The notes under the pieces: model-generated
The model's database searches: none
The model's input: the letters and a program-made list of their open reading frames with translations, nothing else
What the model was told of the DNA's origin: nothing
Position numbers and translations under genes: made by a program
Shown: one piece after another, positions 9,029-17,124 of the stretch
Position numbering within the stretch: the stretch's first letter is position 1
Layout: each line of letters begins with the position of its first letter
Assembly: GCF_024347675.1 (NCBI RefSeq)
Contig: NZ_AP024882.1
Coordinates: 744,001-808,000 of the forward strand
Source of the DNA: Vibrio ishigakensis
Lineage (GTDB): Bacteria > Pseudomonadota > Gammaproteobacteria > Enterobacterales > Vibrionaceae
DNA: 64,000 nt
Reading direction: 5' to 3'

Positions 9029-9355
9029 TTACTCGTTCTCACTGCCTAGTTTCGAGTAGAAATAAGAAATGTCTTCAATGTCTTGGTCGGTAAGTGCGTC
9101 AACTTGCTGTTGCATTAGGATCGCAAGCCCACTGGTTCGTTCACGTGCTTTGTAATCTTTAAGGGAGGAAATAAGGTATCCCATCTTTTGCCCACGGAGA
9201 TTTGGGTAGGGATCTAGGGTGGAAATGCCGTCTTCACCGTGGCAGGTCATGCATACCTTCGCTTTTGCCTTGCCAATTTCAAACTGTTCATCTTTAGTCG
9301 TGTCAGCATGAACGGTAAAGCTCAGTGCTGCCAACAAAGTCCAAACAAGCTTCAT
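9029..9355 (-). CDS. Small periplasmic class I cytochrome c
   Basis: The 108-residue protein has a signal peptide (about 1-17) and a single heme site CMTCH (35-39). The PNLRGQKMGYL segment resembles cytochrome c553 or half of a cytochrome c4. The ATG at 9355 is preferred over a longer reading because AAAGGA lies 8 bases upstream and the signal peptide begins there. It ends 12 bases before ccoN, so it is the first gene of the oxidase operon. It could be the soluble donor to CcoO or CcoP, as c4/c5 cytochromes are for other cbb3 oxidases; that role is inferred. Confidence 0.88.
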   Translation of the reverse strand: MKLVWTLLAALSFTVHADTTKDEQFEIGKAKAKVCMTCHGEDGISTLDPYPNLRGQKMGYLISSLKDYKARERTSGLAILMQQQVDALTDQDIEDISYFYSKLGSENE

Positions 9356-9380
9356 AGATAAGTCCTTTATGCGCTGTTTC

Positions 9381-9396
9381 CGCAGAGGCCTCTGCG
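9381..9396. promoter_or_regulatory. Perfect 16-bp palindrome before the cbb3 operon
   Basis: CGCAGAGGCCTCTGCG is perfectly self-complementary and lies 26-41 bases before the cytochrome c start. A possible minus-strand -10 box (TATACT, complement of 9414-9419) would place it just downstream of transcription start, as an operator or a 5' UTR hairpin. It does not resemble an FNR box, the usual cbb3 regulator site. Confidence 0.5.
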
Positions 9397-9644
9397 AACT
9401 AATAGTAGCCAAAAGTATAGTTTAGAAAGAGGGGAGTGCTTTGGATCACACTAGATGCTTACGCGCGTCGGCTGAAAAAGTTCGTTTTTGAGTGAAATGC
9501 TTTATCGAACTGGTTTGGCTAGCGAGTGACTTAGCCTTTGAAACCTATATAGAAATTGGGGGATAGCACTCAGCCAAACTGCCGAACTTGGCTTAGACTA
9601 CTAGAGTAGTTATTCCAATTTTTGCTGTATCAAAGGGGCTAAGG

Positions 9645-10124
9645 ATGGGCGCAATATTATCGGTGAGACAAAAGGCGAACCTTTATCTGAAGATGTTCAG
9701 TTTTAACAAGGTTCCGCTACTTTGGTTATGTAGACCCAAGATCGTACACATTGATGAAACTAGGGTAGAGGTGAAGATCCCCCTGCGTAGGCGCACCAAG
9801 AACCACCTTAACAGCATGTATATGGGTGCATTGGTCGTTGGCGCAGATGTCGCTGGTGGTTTCCTCGCTGCAATGAAGGCTCAGAATCAAGGTCAGCCTA
9901 TATCACTCGCCTTTAAGGGGATTAAGGCAGATTTCTTGAAGCGTCCTGAGTCAGATGTGCACTTTATTTGCCACGACGGTGAGCTTATTGATGAGATGCT
10001 AAAAGAGACTATAAGCTCGGGTGAGCGTGTGAATAGAGATGTCACCATTATTGCAACCTGTCCCAAGCTAGGCTCTGATCCTGTGGCTGAGTTCCAGTTG
10101 ACCCTCTCCTTGAAAGCTAAGTAA
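9645..10124 (+). CDS. DUF4442-type hotdog-fold protein, putative thioesterase
   Basis: The 159-residue protein resembles the PaaI/DUF4442 hotdog thioesterase group. HLNSMYMGALVVGADVAGG is the typical helix region following the first strand, and FKGIKADFLKRPESDV fits the later strands. The family usually hydrolyses acyl-CoA thioesters in the cytoplasm; the substrate here is unknown. The ATG at 9645 follows GGGGCTAAGG closely. The next gene starts 24 bases after the stop and may be co-transcribed. Confidence 0.7.
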   Translation: MGAILSVRQKANLYLKMFSFNKVPLLWLCRPKIVHIDETRVEVKIPLRRRTKNHLNSMYMGALVVGADVAGGFLAAMKAQNQGQPISLAFKGIKADFLKRPESDVHFICHDGELIDEMLKETISSGERVNRDVTIIATCPKLGSDPVAEFQLTLSLKAK

Positions 10125-10148
10125 ACTCGGGGAAAAGGAGGGCGTTTG

Positions 10149-10508
10149 ATGTCTAAGACCCGCTTATTACTACTTTCCGCGTTTGCCGCGTATGCCTTAC
10201 CTGCATCGGCAACTACTGGCTTTTTAGAATCGGAGAGCACCCAAGGATTTTCTAAGGTGTGCTTTTACGATGTGCTAGGGGAGATCCACTCACTGAACCT
10301 AGGCTCGACAGACCTTTGTCCGCTTACTCATGAGTTCGAGATTACGCCAAAGCTGCAACAGCCGAGCTCAGATGCCAATAAGACAGGTTTCTTTAAAGAA
10401 GAGAAGACGCAGGGTTTTAGTAAACTCTGCTCGTATGATGTACTCGGTGATACCTATGTGCTCACGATCGGTAGTACGGAAATCTGCCCACAGACCTACA
10501 AATTTTAA
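10149..10508 (+). CDS. Small exported protein made of two tandem ~41-residue repeats
   Basis: The 119-residue protein has a signal peptide (about 1-22) and two copies of a module beginning TGF and ending in a CPxTxxF motif. Both copies share TQGFSK, a central Cys followed by YDVLG (after one residue), and an LGST/IGST segment before a second Cys. The two cysteines per module could form one disulfide each. I recall single-module homologues in marine gammaproteobacteria but no assigned function. GGAGG precedes the ATG at 10149. Confidence 0.75.
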   Translation: MSKTRLLLLSAFAAYALPASATTGFLESESTQGFSKVCFYDVLGEIHSLNLGSTDLCPLTHEFEITPKLQQPSSDANKTGFFKEEKTQGFSKLCSYDVLGDTYVLTIGSTEICPQTYKF

Positions 10509-10532
10509 AGGAGACCACGAGGTCTCCTTTTT
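10507..10532. terminator. Bidirectional terminator between the repeat protein and kduD
   Basis: AAAGGAGACC and GGTCTCCTTT form a perfect 10-bp stem with a 4-base loop and T-rich ends on both strands. It serves the convergent genes. Confidence 0.85.
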
Positions 10533-10536
10533 CATG

Positions 10537-11301
10537 TTAGCGAGCTAGCCAGCCGCCATCCACAGCCATAGTATGACCGTGCATATAATTGGAAGCGCTT
10601 GAGGCAAGGAATACACACGAGCCACCTAGATCTTCTGGGGTGCCCCAACGACCTGCGGGGATGCGGCCCAAGATCTCAGCGTTGCGCTTCTCATCTGCTT
10701 GTAGCGCTGCTGTGTTATTGGTTGCCATATAACCAGGTGCGATGCCGTTAACGTTGATGCCGTGCGCTGCCCACTCGTTTGCCATCAGACGTGTAAGACC
10801 AAGCACGCCGCTCTTCGAGGCTGTGTATGAAGGAACTCGGATGCCACCTTGATAAGAGAGCATGGAAGCGACGTTTATGATCTTGCCACCCTCGCCTTGA
10901 GCGATGAATTGCTTGGCTACTGCTTGAGAGAGGAAGAATAGGGATTTAAGGTTGATATCCATCACCTCATCCCAATCAAGCTCAGTAAACTCGATAGCAT
11001 CGTTACGACGGATAATGCCGGCATTGTTGACTAAGATATCGATACGACCAAAGGCCTCTAGAGTTTTTTCAATAATACCTGGAATAACGAATTGGTCTTT
11101 AAGATCCGCTTGAACGGTAAGGAATCGACGACCCAGAGCAGTAACCTTTTGCTCTGTCTCGGTTGGAATAGAGCTGTTTACACCCACGATGTCACAGCCA
11201 GCTTCTGCTAAGGCGATAGCCATACCTTGACCAAGGCCAGTGCTACTGCCCGTTACGATTGCAACTTTTCCTTCAAGATTAAAAGCGTTCAAAATGCTCA
11301 C
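10537..11301 (-). CDS. kduD: 2-dehydro-3-deoxy-D-gluconate 5-dehydrogenase KduD
   Basis: This cytoplasmic NAD(H)-dependent short-chain dehydrogenase interconverts 2,5-diketo-3-deoxygluconate and KDG at the end of pectin/uronate breakdown. The 254 residues align with E. coli KduD from memory. Visible are TGSSTGLGQGMA (cofactor loop), VNNAG, the catalytic YTASK, and IAPGYMATNNT with a C-terminal VDGGWLAR. I start at GTG 11301 because AAGGAA lies 9 bases upstream and the protein then begins like KduD (SILNAFNLEGK). An ABM gene lies upstream on the same strand. No pectinase is adjacent; the alginate lyase at 31 kb is a related context. Confidence 0.9.
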   Translation of the reverse strand: MSILNAFNLEGKVAIVTGSSTGLGQGMAIALAEAGCDIVGVNSSIPTETEQKVTALGRRFLTVQADLKDQFVIPGIIEKTLEAFGRIDILVNNAGIIRRNDAIEFTELDWDEVMDINLKSLFFLSQAVAKQFIAQGEGGKIINVASMLSYQGGIRVPSYTASKSGVLGLTRLMANEWAAHGINVNGIAPGYMATNNTAALQADEKRNAEILGRIPAGRWGTPEDLGGSCVFLASSASNYMHGHTMAVDGGWLAR

Positions 11302-11426
11302 TGTGTTGGAGTTCCTTATTTTGTAATACAAATCGGTTTATACCTGATGCAGGGAAAGATGCAAGACCATAAAGGGCAAAAAAGCGACACTAGGCCGCTT
11401 TCAGTTTCGTTAATGCACAGGCGAGA

Positions 11427-11714
11427 TTAACCGATCAGTGTCATCTCGTTCACGGTGAAGCTTTCTATCGCTCCGTCTACTGCTTTGAGGAACTCGGCTA
11501 GATGAGTGTTATTCATATGGTCTTGCCATAGTTCGCGAGTCTCCCAGTTCTCGAAGAACAGGAAGTGTGCTGGGTTTTCGTTGTCTTGGTGCAGGTCGTA
11601 ATTGATACAACCTTTTTCAGCTCGCGTGGTATCAATCAGCTTTAGGAGCTCGGACTGAACCAGTTCAGCCTTGTCTTGTTTAGCGATAATGTTTGCAACG
11701 ATAGTTAGAGCCAT
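11427..11714 (-). CDS. ABM-domain putative quinol monooxygenase
   Basis: The 95-residue protein is a typical single antibiotic-biosynthesis-monooxygenase (ABM) domain of the YgiN type: MALTIVANIIAK at the first strand, GCINYDLHQD, FLFFENWET and a helix with HLAEFLK. Such cofactor-free dimers act on quinols or signalling molecules. AAAGGAA lies just before the ATG. It is upstream of kduD on the same strand with a 125-base gap, so it may or may not be in one transcript. A second ABM protein lies at 25667. Confidence 0.8.
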   Translation of the reverse strand: MALTIVANIIAKQDKAELVQSELLKLIDTTRAEKGCINYDLHQDNENPAHFLFFENWETRELWQDHMNNTHLAEFLKAVDGAIESFTVNEMTLIG

Positions 11715-11818
11715 TCTTATTCCTTTTGTGAGTCGAATGATGGTTGAGAGAGACCTTCATAGCCTAGACCTTAAAACGGCTGATTTATGTCTGACTATTA
11801 AAAACTGGGCTGAAGGTC

Positions 11819-11840
11819 AAAAAAGGCAACCTAGATTGCC
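11819..11840 (-). terminator. Weak terminator after the second DUF2799 gene
   Basis: Read on the minus strand, GGCAA and TTGCC pair around a 6-base loop and a run of six T follows. The stem is short. Confidence 0.55.
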
Positions 11841-11848
11841 ATTGGATA

Positions 11849-12415
11849 TTAGAATTTGAAGTTGATGTTCATGTTTACATCTGGGTTTAGCAATTGAGAG
11901 CGTTCGTGGGCGAGGTCTTTACGCTGTTCTCGAAGCTGCTTGGCTTTCTTGGCATCTTTCTCGTGACTGATTTGGTCATCGAGAGAGGCAATCTGAGCGT
12001 TAAGGTTGTTTAAGCGCTGCTGTCTTTGGTATTCCTGTTTGCCCATCTGGTAGTTCTTCAGGAACTTAGGGTTTTCACAAACACCATAGTATTCGCGGCC
12101 TTCGACCCCAACTTGGTAGCCATTGCTTGGATCGCAGTAGACCTTAGTGCCCTCATGGAAGCCTTTGGTCCATTCGATACGGTCCACCACTACCTTAGCT
12201 TCGGCGCAATCCTCGGTGTAGTCATTTACGATTTGAGGGTTCTCACCCTGCTGACCATCTTGATATCCAACCTGATGCCAGTTAGCGGCTTTGCACTCTT
12301 CGGGAGACATGCTGGCACAACCTGCCATAGTAGTGACAACTAGACCAAGTAATAGGCCGTGTTTGGCGTATTTTGAGATTGAGCCCCCACGCTCAAGATT
12401 CGAAATAAGTGACAT
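11849..12415 (-). CDS. DUF2799-type lipoprotein, long form
   Basis: The 188-residue predicted lipoprotein has a lipobox TMAGC (Cys32 from the annotated start). The NWHQVGYQDGQQG, WTKGFHEGTKVYC and NGYQVGVEGREYYGVC blocks fit DUF2799. A charged, probably coiled-coil region follows (about 130-175, rich in Q, K and E), and the protein ends in NINFKF, an aromatic C-terminus. It shares the Cys-containing block with the lipoprotein at 2960-3313. The role is unknown. The N-terminus before the lipobox is long, so an internal start is possible. Confidence 0.78.
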   Translation of the reverse strand: MSLISNLERGGSISKYAKHGLLLGLVVTTMAGCASMSPEECKAANWHQVGYQDGQQGENPQIVNDYTEDCAEAKVVVDRIEWTKGFHEGTKVYCDPSNGYQVGVEGREYYGVCENPKFLKNYQMGKQEYQRQQRLNNLNAQIASLDDQISHEKDAKKAKQLREQRKDLAHERSQLLNPDVNMNINFKF

Positions 12416-12764
12416 TGAGTATTCCTAAAACTGTAGTTACCTACTTCCATCCAAGCAGGCTAAATTTTGGAATGACCCTATCACGTTAAAATCACGGTTT
12501 GACGTGGAGATATCGGGAAAAAAGATACCGTATTTGGATGCTATATTGTGAAGCTATGCAAATCAGTGCGTGAAAGTGTTTAAGAATCAGTAGATTAATA
12601 GCTGGACTGTGTTTTAGTGGTCAGGGAATACTCAGCTATGTTTAGAGCCTCTAGGTAATCTAAGTAACAGTTTTTCTCACCCTGTTTACATAGCTTTACC
12701 TTGCACAACCTTTCTTGACCTTGGTTTGAGTAAACTAAATGAGTCGAATCAAAAAGAGGTCATT
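12416..12764. other. Non-coding region between divergent genes
   Basis: About 350 bases separate the DUF2799 gene from the DUF1566 gene. I see no reading frame with a ribosome site and no clear operator; both promoters presumably lie here. Confidence 0.5.
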
Positions 12765-14048
12765 ATGAAAGGCTCATCTATTTCGTTTACGCTCTGCTCG
12801 CTGTTTTTTGCTGGTGTTGCTTCCGCAAATACACTCAATTATCCAATCGTGGACACCAATCAAAACCAGTGTTTTTCTTCGAGTGGTGCGATGAAGTCAT
12901 GTCCTAGCGCGGGGCAAGATACCTTCGGGCAGGATGCTCAGTATCAGGGTAATCAACCTAGCTACACTAACAACGGCAACGACACGGTCTCTGATGAGGT
13001 CACTGGCCTGATGTGGACACAAACCACAGATACCAACGGTGATGGAAAAATCGATGCCAAAGATAAAATGACATACGAACAGGCGATGAAGTATGTTGAA
13101 TCTCTGCATACTGCAGGGTTTGATGATTGGCGATTGCCAAGTATTAAAGAGCTCAATTCTCTGATTTTGTTTGATGGCCAAGACCCAAGTGGCATCCGAA
13201 ATAAAAGCGCCAAGCTCGACTTGGTTCCCTTTATCGATAGTCGCTACTTCGATATAAACGCTGGCGATGTTAGCTCTGGCGAGCGCTTGATTGATGGACA
13301 GTTTGTCTCCTCTACCAAATACGTTTCTTTGACCATGAAGCGCGATGAAACTGCATTCGGGGTTAACTTCATTGATGGTCGAATCAAAGGCTATGGCCTT
13401 TGGCATCCGAGGGGAGGGGAAAAGACCTTCTATGTATTGGCGGTGCGTGGAAACCCTGAGTATGGCCAGAATCAGTTTGTAGATAACAAGAATGAGACCA
13501 TCTTAGATAAAGCAACTGGCTTAACTTGGCAAAAGGGTGATAGTCAGCAGCAGATGGACTTTCCTTCTGCTCTTGCCTACTGTGAGAACCTAAATCTTGC
13601 GGGGACAGACAACTGGCGACTGCCTAACGTCAAAGAGCTGCAATCTATCGTGGATTATACCCGCTCTCCAGCCTCATCTAGTTCCCCTGCCATAGACCCG
13701 ATATTTGAGACGACTAAGATTGCTAACGAGGCCAAGCAGAAGGATTATGCAAACTACTGGAGTAGCACCACACATCAAAGCATGAGAGGTGGAAAAGCAG
13801 CGGCTTATGTCTCGTTTGGGCGTTCCATGGGTTATATGAAGAATGAGTGGATTGATGTTCATGGTGCAGGAGCCCAGCGTAGTGACCCCAAGACTGGAGA
13901 CGCGAGTCGCTACCCTACAGGCCGAGGACCGCAGGGAGATGCTATCCGTATCGATAATATGGTGCGTTGTGTGAGTGGTGGTGAGGCTGAATTTGTTAAA
14001 CAACCGGCTACTACGCAAAGACCCTCACAGAGTTTTGCTAATCGCTAA
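12765..14048 (+). CDS. Exported protein with two DUF1566 (Lcl-type) domains
   Basis: The 427-residue protein has a signal peptide (about 1-21) and two copies of the DUF1566 pattern. Each has TGLMWT/TGLTWQ, a helix with Y or S plus A, then DDWRLPSIKEL or DNWRLPNVKEL, and the second ends in YWSST and MVRCVSG. These domains are common in secreted or surface proteins of marine bacteria; their ligands are mostly unknown. DTNGDGKIDAKD (residues about 87-98) is a canonical EF-hand-like calcium loop between the strands. ATG 12765 is chosen because GAGGT lies 4 bases upstream and the signal peptide starts there. Confidence 0.82.
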   Translation: MKGSSISFTLCSLFFAGVASANTLNYPIVDTNQNQCFSSSGAMKSCPSAGQDTFGQDAQYQGNQPSYTNNGNDTVSDEVTGLMWTQTTDTNGDGKIDAKDKMTYEQAMKYVESLHTAGFDDWRLPSIKELNSLILFDGQDPSGIRNKSAKLDLVPFIDSRYFDINAGDVSSGERLIDGQFVSSTKYVSLTMKRDETAFGVNFIDGRIKGYGLWHPRGGEKTFYVLAVRGNPEYGQNQFVDNKNETILDKATGLTWQKGDSQQQMDFPSALAYCENLNLAGTDNWRLPNVKELQSIVDYTRSPASSSSPAIDPIFETTKIANEAKQKDYANYWSSTTHQSMRGGKAAAYVSFGRSMGYMKNEWIDVHGAGAQRSDPKTGDASRYPTGRGPQGDAIRIDNMVRCVSGGEAEFVKQPATTQRPSQSFANR

Positions 14049-14054
14049 TACAAC

Positions 14055-14077
14055 AAAGGGGCTTGATGCCCCTTTTC
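14055..14077. terminator. Terminator between convergent genes
   Basis: AAAGGGGC (14055-14062) and GCCCCTTT (14068-14075) form a stem with a 5-base loop and T-rich ends on both strands. Confidence 0.8.
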
Positions 14078-14081
14078 TAGA

Positions 14082-15068
14082 TTAGATTTCCACTATCACC
14101 TTACCGATAGCCGTTCGACTCGCTAGGTGGTCGTGCGCCTTGCCCACTTCCTCGAGCGGGAACACCTGAGGGTCGACAATTGGGGTAAGAAAACCCTCTT
14201 CCGCTATGTGTGACATGGCTTTCAGGATGCCCGAATGTTGCTCTCGGTTAACGTTGTGGATCATAGGTATCAGCATAAACACTACGTGTAGCGATAGCCC
14301 TTTTAGGTGCACCATTGAAAGATCGAGTTCCAGTAGAGAGACGGTTGTCGCTATCTGGCCGTTCAGCTTTGTGGCTTCGATGGAATTTGGCAGGTTTGCG
14401 CCGCCGACCGAATCATAAACCACGTCAAAACCAATTCCACCAGTATATTTCTCAACATAATCGGCAACGCTTTCGGTGTTGTAATTGATACCTATAGCAC
14501 CTAGCTCTTCAATCAGTTTGATCTGTTTGTCTGAACTGCCAGTGGCATAAACATCAGCGCCAAAGTGTTTCGCCAATTGGATGGCAATATGCCCCACGCC
14601 ACCTGCGCCGCCATGAATCAGTATCTTGTGGCCGGGCCTCAGTCCGGCTCTATCAAGACCTTCATAGGCGGTAATGCCTACCAATGGGATTGCTGCTGCT
14701 TGTTGCATGGATAGGTTCTTTGGTTTGCGAGCAATTAGCCTTGCATCTGCCACCATATATTCGGCTAGCGTACCCTGTAGATCTCCTAAACCGCCTGCAC
14801 AGCCGTACACTTCATCACCAACCTGATAATCATTAACACCATCACCAACGGCCTCAACAACGCCTGCGAAGTCCATACCTAGAACGGCAGGAGCTGGAGG
14901 GGAGAAAGGAAGGCCAGGACCCATTTCGCGGATCATCATATCGACAGTGTTTACGCTGGTGGCGACTATCTTGACTAGAACGTTGCCCGCAGAGACCTCG
15001 GGCTTGGGAATATCATCCAGTACGAAGGCATCACTGCCGCCAAATTCTTTTACAACCATAGCTTTCAT
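14082..15068 (-). CDS. MDR-family NADPH:quinone oxidoreductase-like protein
   Basis: The 328-residue protein belongs to the zinc-free branch of the medium-chain dehydrogenase/reductase superfamily. It has an N-terminal GroES-like half (PAVLGMDFAGVVEAVG, VGDEVYG) and a Rossmann half with GGAGGVGHIAIQLAK, the NADPH motif of quinone reductases. The cysteine cluster of zinc alcohol dehydrogenases is absent. It probably reduces quinones or enones using NADPH in the cytoplasm. It is a single minus-strand gene. Confidence 0.85.
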   Translation of the reverse strand: MKAMVVKEFGGSDAFVLDDIPKPEVSAGNVLVKIVATSVNTVDMMIREMGPGLPFSPPAPAVLGMDFAGVVEAVGDGVNDYQVGDEVYGCAGGLGDLQGTLAEYMVADARLIARKPKNLSMQQAAAIPLVGITAYEGLDRAGLRPGHKILIHGGAGGVGHIAIQLAKHFGADVYATGSSDKQIKLIEELGAIGINYNTESVADYVEKYTGGIGFDVVYDSVGGANLPNSIEATKLNGQIATTVSLLELDLSMVHLKGLSLHVVFMLIPMIHNVNREQHSGILKAMSHIAEEGFLTPIVDPQVFPLEEVGKAHDHLASRTAIGKVIVEI

Positions 15069-15251
15069 AGCGCTTCTAATCCTTATTGGTTATCGAGATG
15101 CTTCCTAACTGTAGAAATGGATTTCTCAGTCTACAAATAAAGATGGGCTGAAATCGTGCAGAAAACGGGAAGAGGTACAGGAGATAGGGTGAGAGGATAG
15201 ACATGAGAACCAAACTCGCAAAATGATTCTCATATCTATAATTATCGGTTC

Positions 15252-15677
15252 TCAATAGTAGAGTAAGGTCTGCTGCTCAAGACACATGGCGTGATAGTAG
15301 TCGATTTCCTTCCTATATCGATTTGCCTCTCTGATTGCGAATGCACGGAAATTATCGAAGGTTGCATCAAATTGGCGGTCTTCATTGTTGGTCATTTTCG
15401 CTATCTCGTCCAAAGCGCTTTGTAGGTGAGATTCAATGGCGAATACCTCTGCGCGGGCGCTCAAAGATAGCTGGGTGAGTGCCACCTCTCCTTTGTTACA
15501 TTCATGGGTCTGTTGGTAGCGACGATAGACGTCATCAGCGTTTAGCTTGATCTGCAGCAGTTCATCGATGTGAGGCTCTATGTTGCGATACACAGACATA
15601 GCCGCCTGATAATGGGGTTCATCTTTAGCTAGGCGAAGCACGGTGTCTAGCTCTGTCCATACGACACGTTCTGACAT
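15252..15677 (-). CDS. Hypothetical helical protein
   Basis: The 141-residue protein is not recognised. It is charged and predicted mostly alpha-helical (for example ERVVWTELDTVLRLAKDEP and a C-terminal EANRYRKEIDYYHAM), with no signal peptide or membrane segment. ATG 15677 is preferred because GGAAG lies 8 bases upstream; another ATG six bases earlier is possible. It is divergent from the lipoprotein hydrolase gene, with a pair of TGTATACA boxes between them. Confidence 0.6.
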   Translation of the reverse strand: MSERVVWTELDTVLRLAKDEPHYQAAMSVYRNIEPHIDELLQIKLNADDVYRRYQQTHECNKGEVALTQLSLSARAEVFAIESHLQSALDEIAKMTNNEDRQFDATFDNFRAFAIREANRYRKEIDYYHAMCLEQQTLLYY

Positions 15678-15789
15678 ATACATAACTTCCTTCCTTGTGA
15701 AATTGCGTGCTCGAATTTTGATTTGCATATTGCGTGCCTACTTTTTGTACGACACCGAAAATGCTCCTGAGCCACCCAAATTTCCATTC

Positions 15790-15834
15790 TGTATACAAAA
15801 GTACGAACAAACAGGCTTCGTAGTTTTGTATACA
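15790..15834. promoter_or_regulatory. Inverted pair of TGTATACA boxes in a divergent promoter region
   Basis: TGTATACAAAA (15790-15800) and TTTTGTATACA (15824-15834) are perfect inverted copies separated by 23 bases, and each core TGTATACA is itself palindromic. They lie between two divergent genes. A regulator binding both sites is inferred; the regulator is unknown. Confidence 0.5.
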
Positions 15835-15915
15835 AGTTATGCATTTTTGTGCACTGACTCCTTTGGCGTATCTATTTACTATGTGCCGGCACTTTCTTGA
15901 TAGCGGGCAAAACTG

Positions 15916-17070
15916 ATGCGTCTACGTACTTATATAGCACTCTTCTCAGTATTAACTCTGGCTTTAGTGGGTTGTAGCTCAACACCGTCTACGGCCTTGA
16001 ATCAGTCGGATGAGTATTACGATTATATTCAGCCAACCTATTCTGAGTATCTCGCAGAGACAGAGCAGTGGCTGGTGGAAAACCGCGGTTATATGAGTGA
16101 TGAGCATGACAAAGAGATCGCTATGAATATGCCGTTTGAGCTAAAGCCTGAGAGCGAGACAAATAAGGCTATCTTGCTGGTGCATGGTTTGGGTGATTCG
16201 CCATACAGTTTCTCGGATATAGGTAAAACACTTCAGCAACAAGGCTTCTACGTTCAAGCCGTTCTGCTGCCAGGGCACGGTAGTAAGCCTTCAGATTTGA
16301 TGCTGCCTAGCTATCAAGACTGGCAAACTATGGTCGACCATTATGCGAATCTGCTGAAGCAAGAATACGATGAGGTATGGTTGGGCGGCTTCTCTACTGG
16401 CGGTAACCTAGTGACTATCAATGCCCTAGAGCAAGGGGATGTAGAAGGATTGGTGCTGTTTTCTCCTGGCTTCCAATCCAAGGCTCCATTCATGGAAAAA
16501 CTCGCGCCTATCGCGGCACTCTTTATCGATGGCTACAACACTGAAGAGGATAACGCGGCTCGCTATAGTTCGGCTCCCCTCAATGGCGCGATTGCATACT
16601 CAGAGAGTGCTAGCAAACTGCGAAGCTTATTAAAGGAGAAACAAGTAACGGTTCCGACTTTGATCGCTTTAAGTGAAGCAGACAGTGTGGTCGATCCTAT
16701 TGCCGTCAAGACCATGTATGAAGAGCGATTTACCCATCCGAATAACCAATTGCTTTGGTACGGTGAATCTGAAGTCGCGTTGCCGAGCGCTACTTCATTA
16801 AGCATGAAGATAGATTCTATGCAGATCAGTACTGGTTCTCATATGAGCCCACTATTTGCCCCTTCTAACGATTATTACGGGAAAAACGGCGAGTACAGAA
16901 TGTGTTTGAACAGCATGGATAAAGAGTCGACCACATTCTGCGAGCAGGGTGGTGATGTTTGGTGGTCAGCTTGGGGCTACGAAGAAGAGGGCAAGGTGCA
17001 CGCAAGATTGACGTGGAATCCTTACTATCAAGAGCTGACACAAAGCCTTGCGACTGTAACTGAAAGCTAA
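15916..17070 (+). CDS. Lipoprotein alpha/beta-hydrolase
   Basis: The 384-residue protein has a lipobox (LALVGC, Cys20) and an alpha/beta-hydrolase fold: LLVHGLGDSPYSF (oxyanion region), LLPGHGSKPSD, and the nucleophile elbow GGFSTGG. A likely acid lies in SEADSVVDP and a His in STGSHMSP. It resembles serine aminopeptidase/lysophospholipase (S33-type) or carboxylesterase proteins, but anchored to a membrane, probably facing the periplasm. A C-terminal extension with WWSAWG has no assignment. It is a single gene ended by a terminator. Confidence 0.82.
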   Translation: MRLRTYIALFSVLTLALVGCSSTPSTALNQSDEYYDYIQPTYSEYLAETEQWLVENRGYMSDEHDKEIAMNMPFELKPESETNKAILLVHGLGDSPYSFSDIGKTLQQQGFYVQAVLLPGHGSKPSDLMLPSYQDWQTMVDHYANLLKQEYDEVWLGGFSTGGNLVTINALEQGDVEGLVLFSPGFQSKAPFMEKLAPIAALFIDGYNTEEDNAARYSSAPLNGAIAYSESASKLRSLLKEKQVTVPTLIALSEADSVVDPIAVKTMYEERFTHPNNQLLWYGESEVALPSATSLSMKIDSMQISTGSHMSPLFAPSNDYYGKNGEYRMCLNSMDKESTTFCEQGGDVWWSAWGYEEEGKVHARLTWNPYYQELTQSLATVTES

Positions 17071-17082
17071 TTGTAAGTTTAA

Positions 17083-17111
17083 AAAAGCGCGTACCTTTGG
17101 TATCGCGCTTT
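17083..17111 (+). terminator. Terminator after the lipoprotein hydrolase
   Basis: AAAGCGCG with TACC pairs with GGTA and CGCGCTTT, with one bulged T. The 3' side is T-rich. Confidence 0.75.
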
Positions 17112-17124
17112 GTTATTGAGTTAT

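Noticed and set aside
9397..9480. FNR box for the cbb3 operon
   Set aside because: No TTGATnnnnATCAA-like sequence was found; the nearest TTGGATCACA lacks the second half.
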